DNA from: Pseudomonadota bacterium
GTDB lineage: Bacteria > Pseudomonadota > Gammaproteobacteria > Steroidobacterales > Steroidobacteraceae
Length of the DNA stretch: 64,000 nucleotides
Assembly (NCBI GenBank): GCA_025356075.1
Contig: JANXUT010000053.1
Span: forward strand, 62,001-126,000
Direction of reading: 5' to 3'
Shown: positions 32,772 through 43,587 of the stretch, in pieces
Layout of the letters: every line of letters begins with the position of its first letter
How positions within the stretch are numbered: position 1 is the first letter of the stretch
Notes under the pieces: model-generated
What the model was told of the DNA's origin: nothing
The model's database searches: none
Seen by the model: only the letters and a program-made list of their open reading frames with translations
Program-made: the position numbers and the translations under genes

Positions 32772-34853
32772 ATGGCCGCCAGTCCCCTCGACGCCCTGAA
32801 CGATGCGCAACGCGCCGCGGCCGGGTTCGGCGCCGCCAACGCCGGCCGCTTCACGGCGGGGCCGCTGCTCGTCATCGCGGGCGCGGGCACCGGCAAGACC
32901 AACACGCTCGCGCACCGCGTCGCGAACCTGGTGCTCGAGGGCGTCGACCCGGCGCGGATCCTGTTGCTGACTTTCACGCGCCGGGCGGCCGAGGAGATGA
33001 CCCGCCGGGCGGAGCGCATCGTTGCGGCGGCACTCGCGGCACGGCGCGGGAGTTCGCCTGCGACCGTCGCGGTGCGCCTGCCGTGGGCCGGCACGTTCCA
33101 TTCGATCGGCAACCGGCTCCTGCGGCTGCACGCGAACGAGGTCGGGCTCGAGCCGTCGTTCTCGGTGCTCGACCGCGCCGACAGCGCGGACCTCATCGAC
33201 GTCGTGCGCCACGAGCTTGGGCTGTCGGCGCGCGAGCAGCGCTTCCCGCGCAAGGACACCTGCCTCGCGATCTACTCGCACCGCGTCAACACGCAGCGGG
33301 CGCTCAAGGCGACGCTCGAGGACTGCTGGCCGTGGTGCCTCGAGCTCGAGCGCGAGCTCAACGATCTTTGCCGGGCGTACGTGCTGCGCAAGCAGTCCGA
33401 GCAGGCGCTCGACTACGATGACCTCTTGCTCTACTGGCACGGCCTGCTCGGCGAACCGAGGCTCGCCAAGAGCGTCGGGGCGCTCTTCGACCACGTGCTC
33501 GTCGATGAGTACCAGGACACCAACGTGCTGCAGGCGCAGATCCTCATGGCGCTCAAGCCCGACGGCGCCGGGCTCACCGTCGTCGGCGACGATGCGCAGT
33601 CGATCTACTCGTTCCGCGCCGCCGCCGTCGACAACATCCTCGATTTTCCACAGCAGTTCACGCCCCCCGCCCAGGTCATCGCGCTCGAGGAGAACTACCG
33701 CTCGACGCAGCCGATCCTGGATGCTGCGAACGCGGTGATCGGCGGTGCCGAGCGGCAGTACCGCAAGAACCTGCGGGCGCACCGTGGCGATGGCGCCCGT
33801 CCCTGTCTTGTCACGGTCACCGACGATCGTGGCCAGGCCGACTACGTGATCGCCGAGGTACTGAAGGCGCGCGAGGCGGGCGTGATGCTGATGCAGCAGG
33901 CCGTGCTGTTTCGCTCGAGCAGCCACAGCGACTTCCTCGAGATTGAGCTCACCCGCCGCAACATCCCGTTCGTGAAATACGGCGGCCTCAAGTTCCTCGA
34001 GGCCGCGCACGTGAAGGATCTCCTCGCGGTGCTGCGCTGGGCCGACAACCCTCGCAACCGCATCGCGGCCTTCCGCGTGCTGCAGCTCCTGCCCGGCATG
34101 GGGCCGTCCAACAGCCAGCGCTGCCTCGAGGAGTTCGCCCGCGCGGGCGGCAGCTTCGCCTCGCTCGGGCAGTTCCGCGCGCCGGCGGCGGCGCAGGCGG
34201 ACTGGCCGGCGCTGTGCGCGCTCTTGGCGGCGCTCGGCGCGCCGGGCGCTCAGTGGCCGGGACAGGTCGAGCAGGTGCTCGGCTGGTACCGGCCGCACCT
34301 CGAGCGTCACTACGAGGCGGCTGGAGTGCGCGCGGGCGATCTTGAGCAGCTGGCGCGGATTGCCGGCGGGTACGTGAGCCGCGAGCGGTTCCTGAGCGAG
34401 CTTGCGCTCGATCCCACGAGCGCGAGCGGCAACCACGCCGGTCCCCCGCTCCTCGACGAGGACTACCTGGTGCTCTCCACCGTGCACTCGGCGAAGGGAC
34501 AGGAATGGCGCTCGGTGTACCTGCTCAACGTCAACGACGGCAACTTCCCGTCGGAGTTCGCGGCCGGCAAGCCCGAGCTCCTCGAGGAGGAGCGGCGGCT
34601 CCTGTACGTCGCGATGACGCGGGCGCGCGATGCGCTGCACCTCGTGACGCCGCTCAAGTACTACATCACGCAGCAGCCGCGCTTCGGCGACGCGCACGTC
34701 TACGGGGCACCCAGCCGGTTCCTGACCGCCGAGGTGCGCCGCACGCTCGATGTGATCGGCCCGCCGTCGACACCGGACGCCACCGACCGCGCGGGCGCGC
34801 CAACGATGCCGCCCATCGATCTAGGCTCCCGGATGCGCGCGCTCTGGGACTAG
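32772..34853 (+). CDS. UvrD/Rep-type superfamily 1 DNA helicase
   Basis: 693-residue ATP-dependent 3'-5' helicase. Motif I GAGTGKTNTLAHR, motif II VDEYQDTN, motif III GDDAQSIYSFRAA, motif IV region LEENYRSTQPIL, motif V TVHSAKGQEW and motif VI VAMTRARDALHL are all present and in order. It is slightly longer than Rep and lacks the nuclease domain of AddA/RecB. Probably acts in replication restart or repair. Monocistronic, facing away from the AhpD operon. Confidence 0.93.
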   Translation: MAASPLDALNDAQRAAAGFGAANAGRFTAGPLLVIAGAGTGKTNTLAHRVANLVLEGVDPARILLLTFTRRAAEEMTRRAERIVAAALAARRGSSPATVAVRLPWAGTFHSIGNRLLRLHANEVGLEPSFSVLDRADSADLIDVVRHELGLSAREQRFPRKDTCLAIYSHRVNTQRALKATLEDCWPWCLELERELNDLCRAYVLRKQSEQALDYDDLLLYWHGLLGEPRLAKSVGALFDHVLVDEYQDTNVLQAQILMALKPDGAGLTVVGDDAQSIYSFRAAAVDNILDFPQQFTPPAQVIALEENYRSTQPILDAANAVIGGAERQYRKNLRAHRGDGARPCLVTVTDDRGQADYVIAEVLKAREAGVMLMQQAVLFRSSSHSDFLEIELTRRNIPFVKYGGLKFLEAAHVKDLLAVLRWADNPRNRIAAFRVLQLLPGMGPSNSQRCLEEFARAGGSFASLGQFRAPAAAQADWPALCALLAALGAPGAQWPGQVEQVLGWYRPHLERHYEAAGVRAGDLEQLARIAGGYVSRERFLSELALDPTSASGNHAGPPLLDEDYLVLSTVHSAKGQEWRSVYLLNVNDGNFPSEFAAGKPELLEEERRLLYVAMTRARDALHLVTPLKYYITQQPRFGDAHVYGAPSRFLTAEVRRTLDVIGPPSTPDATDRAGAPTMPPIDLGSRMRALWD

Positions 34854-34914
34854 CGATTGCCGCCTGGCGGCCGGCTGGACGATACTGCCGGCTGCCCGGG
34901 CCCGAGTGACCGCA

Positions 34915-36828
34915 ATGACAAATGACGCCCGCCCGCCCGGCGACCCGCCGCGCACCGACCTGACCCGCCGTGATTTCCTCGGCGGCGTTGCGCTTGGCGT
35001 CGGCGCGACACTGGCGCCGCTCGCGCTCGGCGGCTGCGAGTCGGCCGCCGGCAGCGGACCCCACGTCGCCGCCCAGGACCTGCCCGGCTACTACCCGCCG
35101 ACACTGACGGGGCTGCGTGGCAGCCACCCGGGATCGTTCGAGGTCGCGCATGCGCTTCGCGACGGGCGGGCGCCGCCGGCGCCGCTCGAGACGAGCGAGA
35201 TCTACGACCTCATCGTCGTCGGCGGCGGCATCAGCGGCCTCACCGCCGCGCTCCTCTACCGCGATCGGGAGCCGGATGCGCGCGTGCTCGTGCTCGAGAA
35301 CCACGATGACTTCGGTGGCCACGCCAAGCGCAACGAGTTCTGGCTCGACGGCGGGCTCCAGCTCATGAATGGCGGCACCTACAGCATCGAGAGCCCGCGC
35401 CCCTACAGTGCCATCGCGAGCGGCGTGCTCGAGCGGGTCGGCATCCGCGCCGAGGAACTCGGCACGCGCATCCAGAAGCACGATTTCTACGAGTCGCTGG
35501 GGCTTGGAGCCGGCACGTTCCTCGATCGCGAGACCTTCGGCAGCGATGAGCTCCTGCGCCGGGCGAAGGATGCGCCCTGGTCGCGCGTGCTCGCCGCCAG
35601 TCACCTCGGCGAACGGGTGCGCCGCGAGATCGCCGCGCTCGAGGACGCACCGCGCGACTACCTGCCCTCGCTCGCGCCGGCGACGAAGAAGGCGTTCCTC
35701 GAGACGCTGAGCTACCGCGACTTCCTGCTGAAGACCGTCGGTGTCGATCCGCTGACTGCGCGTTTCTATCAGCAGCGCACGCACGGACTCTGGGGCGTCG
35801 GCACCGAGGCGGTTTCCGCGCTCGAGTGCTGGGCGACGGGCCTGCCGGGGTTCGCGGGCATGAAGCTGCCGCCGGGCTCGAGCGAGTCGATGGGCGAGAC
35901 CGCCGCCGGCTTCGCCGACACGGGCGGTTCGGTCGACGTGCACCTGCCGGATGGCGGTGCGACGGTGGCGCGCGCGCTGGTGCGGGCGCTCGTCCCGGAG
36001 GCGCTCAAGGCCGGCGGCATCGATGACCTCGTCAGTGCCCGCGTCGACTACGCGCGCCTCGACCGGGGCGGGGCGCCGACGCGGCTGCGCCTGAACGCGA
36101 TCGTGACGCGCGTCGCCAACGTCGATGGCGGGGTGCGCGTCGAATACCAGCGCGCCGGCCGCGGCTACGCGCTCAACGCGCGCCACGCGGTGCTCGCCTG
36201 CTGGAACGCCGTGATCCCGCACATCTGCCCGGAGCTCCCGCCGGCGCAGAAGGCGGCACTGCACGAGCTCGTGAAGACCCCGCTCATCTACGCGAACGTC
36301 GCGGTGCGCAACTGGCTGCCGTGGCAGCGACTCGGCGTCGCCTCGATCCACGCGCCGGGCGGCTACTTCGCCGACACCTACCTGAACGAATGCGTCGCGA
36401 TGGGCGCTTACGCGACGCCGACGGACCCCAAGCGACCGACGCTCGTGCGCCTCGTGCGAACGCCCTGCATGCCCGGCCTTCCCGAGCACGAGCAGAACAA
36501 GATCGGCCGCGCCGAGATCCTCGCGACCAGCTTCGAGCGCTACGAGCAGGAGATCCGTCGCCAGCTCGACCGGATGCTCGGCGCCGGTGGCTTCGACGCG
36601 ACGCGCGACATCGGCGCGATCACGGTGAACCGCTGGCCCCACGGCTATGCGCCGGAGTTCAATCCGCTGTTCCAGAAGCTGGTGCCGGAAGGGGAGCGGG
36701 CCCACGTGCGCGGCCGCGCGCGCTCGGGCGCCATCACGATCGCGAACTCCGACGCCGCGAGCAAGGCCTACATGGACGCCGCGATCGAGCAGGCGCACCG
36801 CGCGGTCGGGGAATTATTCAGCGCCTGA
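34915..36828 (+). CDS. Tat-exported FAD-dependent oxidoreductase
   Basis: 637 residues. The N-terminus carries a twin-arginine signal, RRDFLGGVALGVGATLAPL, ending in a lipobox-like LGGC, so it is likely exported folded and may be lipid-anchored. The FAD-binding motif is VVGGGISGLTAALLY with LENHDDFGGHAKRNEF, as in flavin amine-oxidase/phytoene-desaturase-like proteins. ATG 34915 is preferred over GTG 34906. Substrate unknown. The amidohydrolase gene starts 26 bases downstream. Confidence 0.85.
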   Translation: MTNDARPPGDPPRTDLTRRDFLGGVALGVGATLAPLALGGCESAAGSGPHVAAQDLPGYYPPTLTGLRGSHPGSFEVAHALRDGRAPPAPLETSEIYDLIVVGGGISGLTAALLYRDREPDARVLVLENHDDFGGHAKRNEFWLDGGLQLMNGGTYSIESPRPYSAIASGVLERVGIRAEELGTRIQKHDFYESLGLGAGTFLDRETFGSDELLRRAKDAPWSRVLAASHLGERVRREIAALEDAPRDYLPSLAPATKKAFLETLSYRDFLLKTVGVDPLTARFYQQRTHGLWGVGTEAVSALECWATGLPGFAGMKLPPGSSESMGETAAGFADTGGSVDVHLPDGGATVARALVRALVPEALKAGGIDDLVSARVDYARLDRGGAPTRLRLNAIVTRVANVDGGVRVEYQRAGRGYALNARHAVLACWNAVIPHICPELPPAQKAALHELVKTPLIYANVAVRNWLPWQRLGVASIHAPGGYFADTYLNECVAMGAYATPTDPKRPTLVRLVRTPCMPGLPEHEQNKIGRAEILATSFERYEQEIRRQLDRMLGAGGFDATRDIGAITVNRWPHGYAPEFNPLFQKLVPEGERAHVRGRARSGAITIANSDAASKAYMDAAIEQAHRAVGELFSA

Positions 36829-36854
36829 GCGCAACGTCGAGCCAAGGGGGAATC

Positions 36855-38633
36855 ATGCGGCTAGTGAACGGTGCCGGCATCGCCGGCGTGGTGGGCTCCG
36901 CGCTCGCGCTCATGGTGGCGCTGCCGGCTGCCGCGGGCCTTGAGCGCAAGGCCCCGGACTTGATCCTGGTCAACGGCCACATCCTGACGGTCGACCCGGC
37001 CGACCGGGTCGTCGAGGCGCTGGCGATCGGCGCCGGCCGCATCCGCGCGCTCGGCACGAGCGATGAAATCCGTGCGCTCGCGGGTCCGCACACCCGTGTC
37101 ATCGACCTCAAGGGTCGCACGGCAACTCCCGGGCTCATCGATGCGCATGCGCACATCGCCGAGGGCGGTGTATCGGCCGTCTACGGGGTCGAACTCGCTG
37201 GCGTGAAGAACATCGCCGAGGTTGTTGGGCTACTGAAGGCGCGCGCCGCGAAGCTGAAGCCGGGTGAATGGATCCTCGGCGCCGGCTGGGACGAGGCCAA
37301 GCTCGCCGAGCGTCGCTACATCCACGCGGCGGACATTGACGGCGTGACGCCCGCGAACCCGGTGTGGCTCGACCACACGACCGGGCACTACGGCGTCGCC
37401 AACAGCGTCGCGCTCAAGCTCGCCCACGTCACGACGGCAACGCCGAACCCGGCGGCCGGGACCATCGACCGCGATGCGAGCGGTGCGCCGACGGGCGTCC
37501 TCAAGGAATCGGCGCAGCGCCTGGTCGCCGACCTCATTCCGCCGGCAACTCCCGCGGAGGAACAGGCGGGGATCCGCGCGAGCCTCGATCTCATGCACCG
37601 CGAGGGCATGACGGGCGTCAAGGATCCGAACATCTCCGCATCCGAGTGGCAGGCGTACGTCGCGCTCGCGAAGGCCGGCAAGCTCACGGCGCACGTGTGC
37701 ACGCTGTGGCAGACCGGCGCGACGCTCGACTCGGCACGTGCAGTCATCGCCCGCTTGGCCGCGGTGCCGAAGCCGCCGGCCGCCGTCAACGACAACCTGA
37801 TCGCCTGCGGCGTGAAGTTCTTCATGGATGGCAGCGGCGCGGGCCGCACCGCGTGGGTCTACAAGGACTGGTACAAGAACGGCAACGTGCTCGACAGTGG
37901 CAACACGGGCTACCCGCTCATCGACCCTGCGATCTATCGCGAGCAGGTGCGCCTCTATGACGCGGCCGGCGTGCACGTCTCCACGCACGCGGTCGGCGAC
38001 CGGGCAATCGACTGGGTCGTCGACACCTACGCCGAGGTGCTGCGCGCAAACCCCAGCAAGCAGCTTCGCCACGGCATCATCCACGCCAACATTCCGAGCG
38101 ATCACGCGATCGAGGTGATGGCGGCGCTCGAGCGCGACTACGATTCGGGCTACCCGGAGACCCAGCCGCCCTTCACCTGGTGGATCGGCGACAACTACGC
38201 GGCGAACCTGGGACCTGAGCGCATGGGGCGCCTGAACCCGTACCACAGCTATCTCGCGCACGGGATCCGCTGGGCCGGCGGCTCCGACTACCCGGTGACG
38301 CCACTCGCGGCCCGCTATGGCCTGTGGAGTTCGGTCGCGCGCACGACGCTGAAGGGCACCTACGGCGCGCAGCCCTTTGGCACGGCCGAGTCAGTCGACA
38401 TCCAAATCGCGCTCAAGTCCTACACGATCTGGGCGGCGCACCAGCTCTTCCTGGAGGCTGAGTCAGGCTCGCTCGAGCCCGGTAAAAGCGCCGACATCGC
38501 GGTGTGGGATCGCGACCTCACGACGGTGCCGGTCGCCGAGCTTAAGGACATGCAGTGCGAGCTCACGCTCTTTCGCGGCGCGGTCGTCTACCACGCCGCT
38601 GGCTTTCCGATTGCGGGCGCCGGCGCGAAGTAG
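36855..38633 (+). CDS. Exported amidohydrolase (YtcJ-like, Amidohydro_3)
   Basis: 592 residues with a signal peptide (about 1-27). It is a metal-dependent hydrolase: ILVNGHILTVD, the HxH site in GLIDAHAHIAEGG, HAVGDRAIDWVVD and GGSDYPVTPL are typical of the YtcJ/long-chain N-acyl-amide hydrolase group. The ATG is preceded by AAGGGGG. Probably periplasmic, possibly acting with the upstream flavoprotein on an exogenous amide. Convergent with the lipoprotein gene. Confidence 0.88.
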   Translation: MRLVNGAGIAGVVGSALALMVALPAAAGLERKAPDLILVNGHILTVDPADRVVEALAIGAGRIRALGTSDEIRALAGPHTRVIDLKGRTATPGLIDAHAHIAEGGVSAVYGVELAGVKNIAEVVGLLKARAAKLKPGEWILGAGWDEAKLAERRYIHAADIDGVTPANPVWLDHTTGHYGVANSVALKLAHVTTATPNPAAGTIDRDASGAPTGVLKESAQRLVADLIPPATPAEEQAGIRASLDLMHREGMTGVKDPNISASEWQAYVALAKAGKLTAHVCTLWQTGATLDSARAVIARLAAVPKPPAAVNDNLIACGVKFFMDGSGAGRTAWVYKDWYKNGNVLDSGNTGYPLIDPAIYREQVRLYDAAGVHVSTHAVGDRAIDWVVDTYAEVLRANPSKQLRHGIIHANIPSDHAIEVMAALERDYDSGYPETQPPFTWWIGDNYAANLGPERMGRLNPYHSYLAHGIRWAGGSDYPVTPLAARYGLWSSVARTTLKGTYGAQPFGTAESVDIQIALKSYTIWAAHQLFLEAESGSLEPGKSADIAVWDRDLTTVPVAELKDMQCELTLFRGAVVYHAAGFPIAGAGAK

Positions 38634-38635
38634 CG

Positions 38636-38651
38636 GCGGTGGTGCCACCGC
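38636..38651. terminator. GC hairpin between convergent genes
   Basis: GCGGTGG-TG-CCACCGC, a perfect 7-bp stem just after the amidohydrolase stop. It lacks T-tracts, and the 2-base loop is too short for a clean hairpin, so its role is doubtful. Confidence 0.25.
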
Positions 38652-38658
38652 GCGGGCG

Positions 38659-39579
38659 TCAGTGCCCGCGCGGCTTCACGAACTTGAGCGTGAAGCGGTC
38701 GCTCTCGCCGATCGCGGCGAACTTCTCGCGATCCTTGTCGCCCAGCCGCCAGGTGGGCGGCAGCGTCCAGACGCCCTGCTCGTAGTCGCGCGTGTCCTTC
38801 GGGTTCGCATTGACCTCGGAGGCGCCGGCGAACTCAAATCCCGCGGCCTTGGCGAGCTCGATCGCGTAGGACTCGTTCACGTAGCCGTTCCTGGCCTTGA
38901 GGTCCCGCGGCGCGGCCGGATCCGCGCGGTGGTCGACGATGCCGAGCACACCGCCGGGCTTCAGCGCCGCGTACATCGCCTTCAGCATCGCCAGCGCTGC
39001 CTCGTCGCGTGCCAGCCAGTTGTGCAGGTTCCTGAACGTCACGATGACGTCCACGCTCGCGGCTGGCACGGGGTTGAGCGCGCCCGGGTACTGCAGCGCG
39101 CTCACGCTGACCTTGTCGTAGAGGCCGGGATTGCCCTCGAGCTTGGTGCGAAATGCCGCGACGCTGTCCTGCACGACCTTGAGGTCCGAGTTCGGGTCCC
39201 AGTTCGCGGCGATGTAGCGGCCGTGCTCCCGGAGGAGCGGCGCGAGGATCTCGGTGTACCAGCCGCCGGCGCCGGCCCAGATCTCCATGACGGTCTGATC
39301 CTGACGCAGCCCGAAGAACTCGAGCGTCGCGCGCGGATGGCGATAGATGTCGCGGGCGCGGTTCGCATCCGACCGATGGCTGCCGGCGAGTACCCGATCG
39401 AGCTCGGCGAGCGTTGCCGGATCGCTCGCCGGCACGCTCGCGTGGCTGATGGCGAGGGCGGGTGCCGGCACGATGGGCGTTGCTGTCGGCCGCGCGCCCT
39501 TGGTAGCGCAGCCCGTCGCGACGATGAGCGCGACCAGCAACAACGCGGCAATCGCCCGCAGCGAGGTCGGACGTGTCAT
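38659..39579 (-). CDS. Lipoprotein with class I methyltransferase-like fold (COG4798-like)
   Basis: 306 residues. A lipoprotein signal (LLLVALIVATGCATKG, lipid Cys at about 24) precedes a domain resembling predicted SAM-dependent methyltransferases: LRQDQTVMEIWAGAGGWYTEILAP is a motif I variant, RYIAANWDPNS motif II, and ASVDVIVTFRNLHNWL motif IV. An exported location without SAM makes methylation questionable, so it may be a repurposed fold. Similar exported members occur in several proteobacteria. Downstream of the RRM gene, with a terminator between. Confidence 0.78.
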   Translation of the reverse strand: MTRPTSLRAIAALLLVALIVATGCATKGARPTATPIVPAPALAISHASVPASDPATLAELDRVLAGSHRSDANRARDIYRHPRATLEFFGLRQDQTVMEIWAGAGGWYTEILAPLLREHGRYIAANWDPNSDLKVVQDSVAAFRTKLEGNPGLYDKVSVSALQYPGALNPVPAASVDVIVTFRNLHNWLARDEAALAMLKAMYAALKPGGVLGIVDHRADPAAPRDLKARNGYVNESYAIELAKAAGFEFAGASEVNANPKDTRDYEQGVWTLPPTWRLGDKDREKFAAIGESDRFTLKFVKPRGH

Positions 39580-39594
39580 TGGGTTCCCCGGAAC

Positions 39595-39617
39595 AAAAAC
39601 CCCGCCTCTCGGCGGGG
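39595..39617 (-). terminator. Intrinsic terminator of RRM gene
   Basis: On the minus strand CCCCGCC-GAGA-GGCGGGG is followed by TTTTTG (39599-39594). It lies about 40 bases past the RRM stop and before the lipoprotein gene. Confidence 0.75.
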
Positions 39618-39654
39618 TCTGGAATTGTGCTCTGTCGACCGTAGCCGGGGCAGG

Positions 39655-40035
39655 CTAGTAGTTTCGGCCGCCGTCGCCGCCGCCGCCACCACTGTAGCCG
39701 CCACCCCCCCCGCCACCGTAGCCGCCACCGCCACCACCGCCTCCACCGCCACGGTAGCCGCCGCCGCCGCCGCCCGGACGCGGACCCCGCGACGGACGCT
39801 CCTGGGCTTCGTTCACCCTGAGCGGCCGGCCGCCCATGTTGAAGCCATTCATCTGGGCGATCGCCGTCTGCGCGTCGGAGCTCGACATCTCCACGAAGCA
39901 GAAGCCGCGTGGCCGACCGGTCTCGCGGTCATTGATCAATTTGACGGACTCGACCTTGCCGTGCTTCTCGAACAGAGAGCGCACTTCATCCTCGGTCGCG
40001 GAAAAGGGCAGGTTACCTACGTAAATGGTCGTCAT
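39655..40035 (-). CDS. RRM-domain RNA-binding protein with glycine-rich tail
   Basis: 126 residues: an RRM (1-80) with RNP2 TIYVGNLPF and RNP1 RGFCFVEM, then a tail of GGGGGYRGGGGG-type repeats ending GGRNY. This is the layout of bacterial and cyanobacterial Rbp proteins, cold- or stress-induced RNA chaperones. The Gly/Tyr/Arg-rich tail may promote condensate formation or RNA binding. It sits behind a long leader with direct repeats and a hairpin (40063-40080), suggesting post-transcriptional or cold regulation. Confidence 0.92.
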   Translation of the reverse strand: MTTIYVGNLPFSATEDEVRSLFEKHGKVESVKLINDRETGRPRGFCFVEMSSSDAQTAIAQMNGFNMGGRPLRVNEAQERPSRGPRPGGGGGGYRGGGGGGGGGGYGGGGGGGYSGGGGGDGGRNY

Positions 40036-40244
40036 CGAAACGTCTCACTCGCTTGGGCGTGCCCACGGCCGGAGCCGTGGTGCATCGCGGTCCTCAACCC
40101 CGGACCACGTGCGCGATTTGGGAATACAGACGCATGCGCGTCGGTACGCCCGCGGCGGCACGAGCCCGAACCGTAGGTCGTGCGCTGATCAACTCGTGCG
40201 GGCCAAGCGGAGGATTGCCGGTGCAAAAAACATACGCTTTGATT

Positions 40245-40267
40245 GACCGATCCACACGCCCGTCAAA
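40245..40267. repeat. Direct repeat unit 1 upstream of RRM gene
   Basis: Begins GACCGATCC and ends GTCAAA, with CACGC between. The second copy lies at 40291-40311. On the minus strand each unit starts with TTTGAC, a -35-like element, so the units may be duplicated promoter or operator elements. Confidence 0.45.
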
Positions 40268-40290
40268 GAAGATGCGGCGAAAACAACCGC

Positions 40291-40311
40291 GACCGATCCT
40301 ACGCGGTCAAA
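40291..40311. repeat. Direct repeat unit 2 upstream of RRM gene
   Basis: GACCGATCC, TACGC, GTCAAA: matches unit 1 (40245-40267) except for a 2-base length difference and a few substitutions. Units start 46 bases apart. Confidence 0.45.
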
Positions 40312-40550
40312 ACCGGGCGCGCAATTTTCCACTTTAAAGATCAAGGACTTTGGCAATGCACTGCACAAATATTGATCTGTCGCGCACCGGCAACAGCGCG
40401 TGCGGCCCGAGGCGGCAGGCACGCCGGTCGATGCGCAGCGTGGCTGTTGAAGGAGCGTCCGGTCGCGGCTGTTCCATCCGCTGGCCAACGACTTAGCGCG
40501 ACTGAGCGAGAGCGTCGGGCGCGCCCGATTTGGCGCGCCTGATCGGCCGT

Positions 40551-42509
<1,959 letters not shown>

Positions 42510-42543
42510 GTGGCTGCCTCAGCGCGGCGTTGCAATCGCGCGC

Positions 42544-42571
42544 ACGATAGCAAAATGAGGCGTCATGTAAA
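42544..42571 (-). promoter_or_regulatory. Candidate sigma70 promoter of speA
   Basis: On the minus strand TTTACA (42571-42566), a 16-base spacer and TATCGT (42549-42544). Five of six -35 positions match the consensus; the -10 is weaker. It begins 4 bases after the sulfurtransferase coding region. Confidence 0.45.
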
Positions 42572-42575
42572 TGAG

Positions 42576-43433
42576 TCAGTTTGATTGGGCTCCCGTCGCG
42601 ACGGGCCGGCCCGGATCGCGGCACCACTCGCTCCACGAACCCGGATAGAGCCGCGCGCCCTCGAGGCCCGCGATTTCAAGCGCGAGCAGCGTGTGGCAGG
42701 CCGTGACGCCCGAGCCGCACATGCTCACGATCGCGCTCGGGGGGGCGGAACCGAGCAGCGCCGAAAAGCGTGTCCGCAGCGCCTGCGCCGGCAAAAAGCG
42801 CCCGTCGGCGCCGAGGTTGGTGCTAAACGGATGGCTGAGCGCGCCCGGCACGTGCCCGGCCTTCGGGTCGAGCGGCTCGATCCGCCCCTCGTAGCGCTCG
42901 CGCGCGCGTGCATCGAGGAGGACGGCGGCACCGCGGCCGAGGAGCGAGGCTACCTCGTCGGCGGAGACGTACGCCGCGTGATCGGGCCGCGCGGCGAACT
43001 CCCGCGCATCGACGGCGCTCGTCGTCGCGACGAGCGGACGGTGCTCGGCCCGCCACGCCTGCAGCCCGCCGTCGAGCACCGCGACCTCACGATGGCCGAG
43101 CCAGCGGAGCAGCCACCAGAGCCGCGCGGCGTAGGCGCCGCCGGACTCATCGCACGCCACCACCTGGGTGCCGGCGCTGATGCCGAGGCGGCCGAAGGTC
43201 GCGGCGAGAGTGGCCGGCTCCGGCAGCGGATGGCGCCCGCTCCACGGCGTGCGCGGCGCGGACAGGTCGTGGTCGAGGTGGGCGTAAACGGCGCCGGGAA
43301 TGTGGCCGCGCGCGAAGCTGAGCTCGCCTGCGCTCGCATCGCCGAGGTCGGAGCGGCAGTCGATGACGCGCCACGCCGGATCCTCGAGGTGCGCGACCAG
43401 CGTGGCAGTGTCAACGAGGGTCTCGTAGCTCAT
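42576..43433 (-). CDS. sseA: 3-mercaptopyruvate sulfurtransferase
   Basis: 285 residues with two rhodanese domains. The N-terminal inactive domain has WRVIDCRSDLGD and ARGHIPGAVYAHLD. The C-terminal domain carries the catalytic Cys239 in CGSGVTAC, the loop sequence typical of mercaptopyruvate rather than thiosulfate sulfurtransferases. It transfers sulfur to thiol or cyanide acceptors. ATG 43433 is preceded by AAGGAGG. Divergent from homospermidine synthase. Confidence 0.9.
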   Translation of the reverse strand: MSYETLVDTATLVAHLEDPAWRVIDCRSDLGDASAGELSFARGHIPGAVYAHLDHDLSAPRTPWSGRHPLPEPATLAATFGRLGISAGTQVVACDESGGAYAARLWWLLRWLGHREVAVLDGGLQAWRAEHRPLVATTSAVDAREFAARPDHAAYVSADEVASLLGRGAAVLLDARARERYEGRIEPLDPKAGHVPGALSHPFSTNLGADGRFLPAQALRTRFSALLGSAPPSAIVSMCGSGVTACHTLLALEIAGLEGARLYPGSWSEWCRDPGRPVATGAQSN

Positions 43434-43587
43434 CGCGTGCGGGCCTCCTTGCGGCCCAAGTGTAGCGCCGCGACGCTCGCGCCGCCGGCCTCTTGAGGTA
43501 CAGTACGCATCGCTCGCGCGCCGGTCCGCGCGGGTCAAAACTTCGCCGGAACGCACTCGTGTCCGGCCAATCTGCAGACGGGTGATC

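Larger units (their letters stand above)
40036..40550. other. Long intergenic region upstream of RRM gene
   Basis: 515 bases without a convincing gene. It contains a 7-bp hairpin CCACGGC-CGGA-GCCGTGG (40063-40080) about 30 bases before the RRM start, an imperfect direct repeat at 40245-40267 and 40291-40311, AT-rich sequence at 40310-40370, and a TGCACTGCA palindrome at 40357-40365. It probably holds the RRM promoter and a long 5' leader; a small RNA gene is possible. Confidence 0.5.

Noticed and set aside
32669-34697. Long antisense extension of the DUF6524-like gene through the helicase
   Set aside because: The membrane protein begins at the ATG at 32669; the rest is antisense to an SF1 helicase with all motifs.
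39661-39780. Short GGC/CCG repeats as a tandem-repeat element
   Set aside because: They encode the glycine-rich tail of the RRM protein.
40053-40337. 94-codon plus-strand frame in the same region
   Set aside because: Arg-rich with no family resemblance; runs through the direct repeats.
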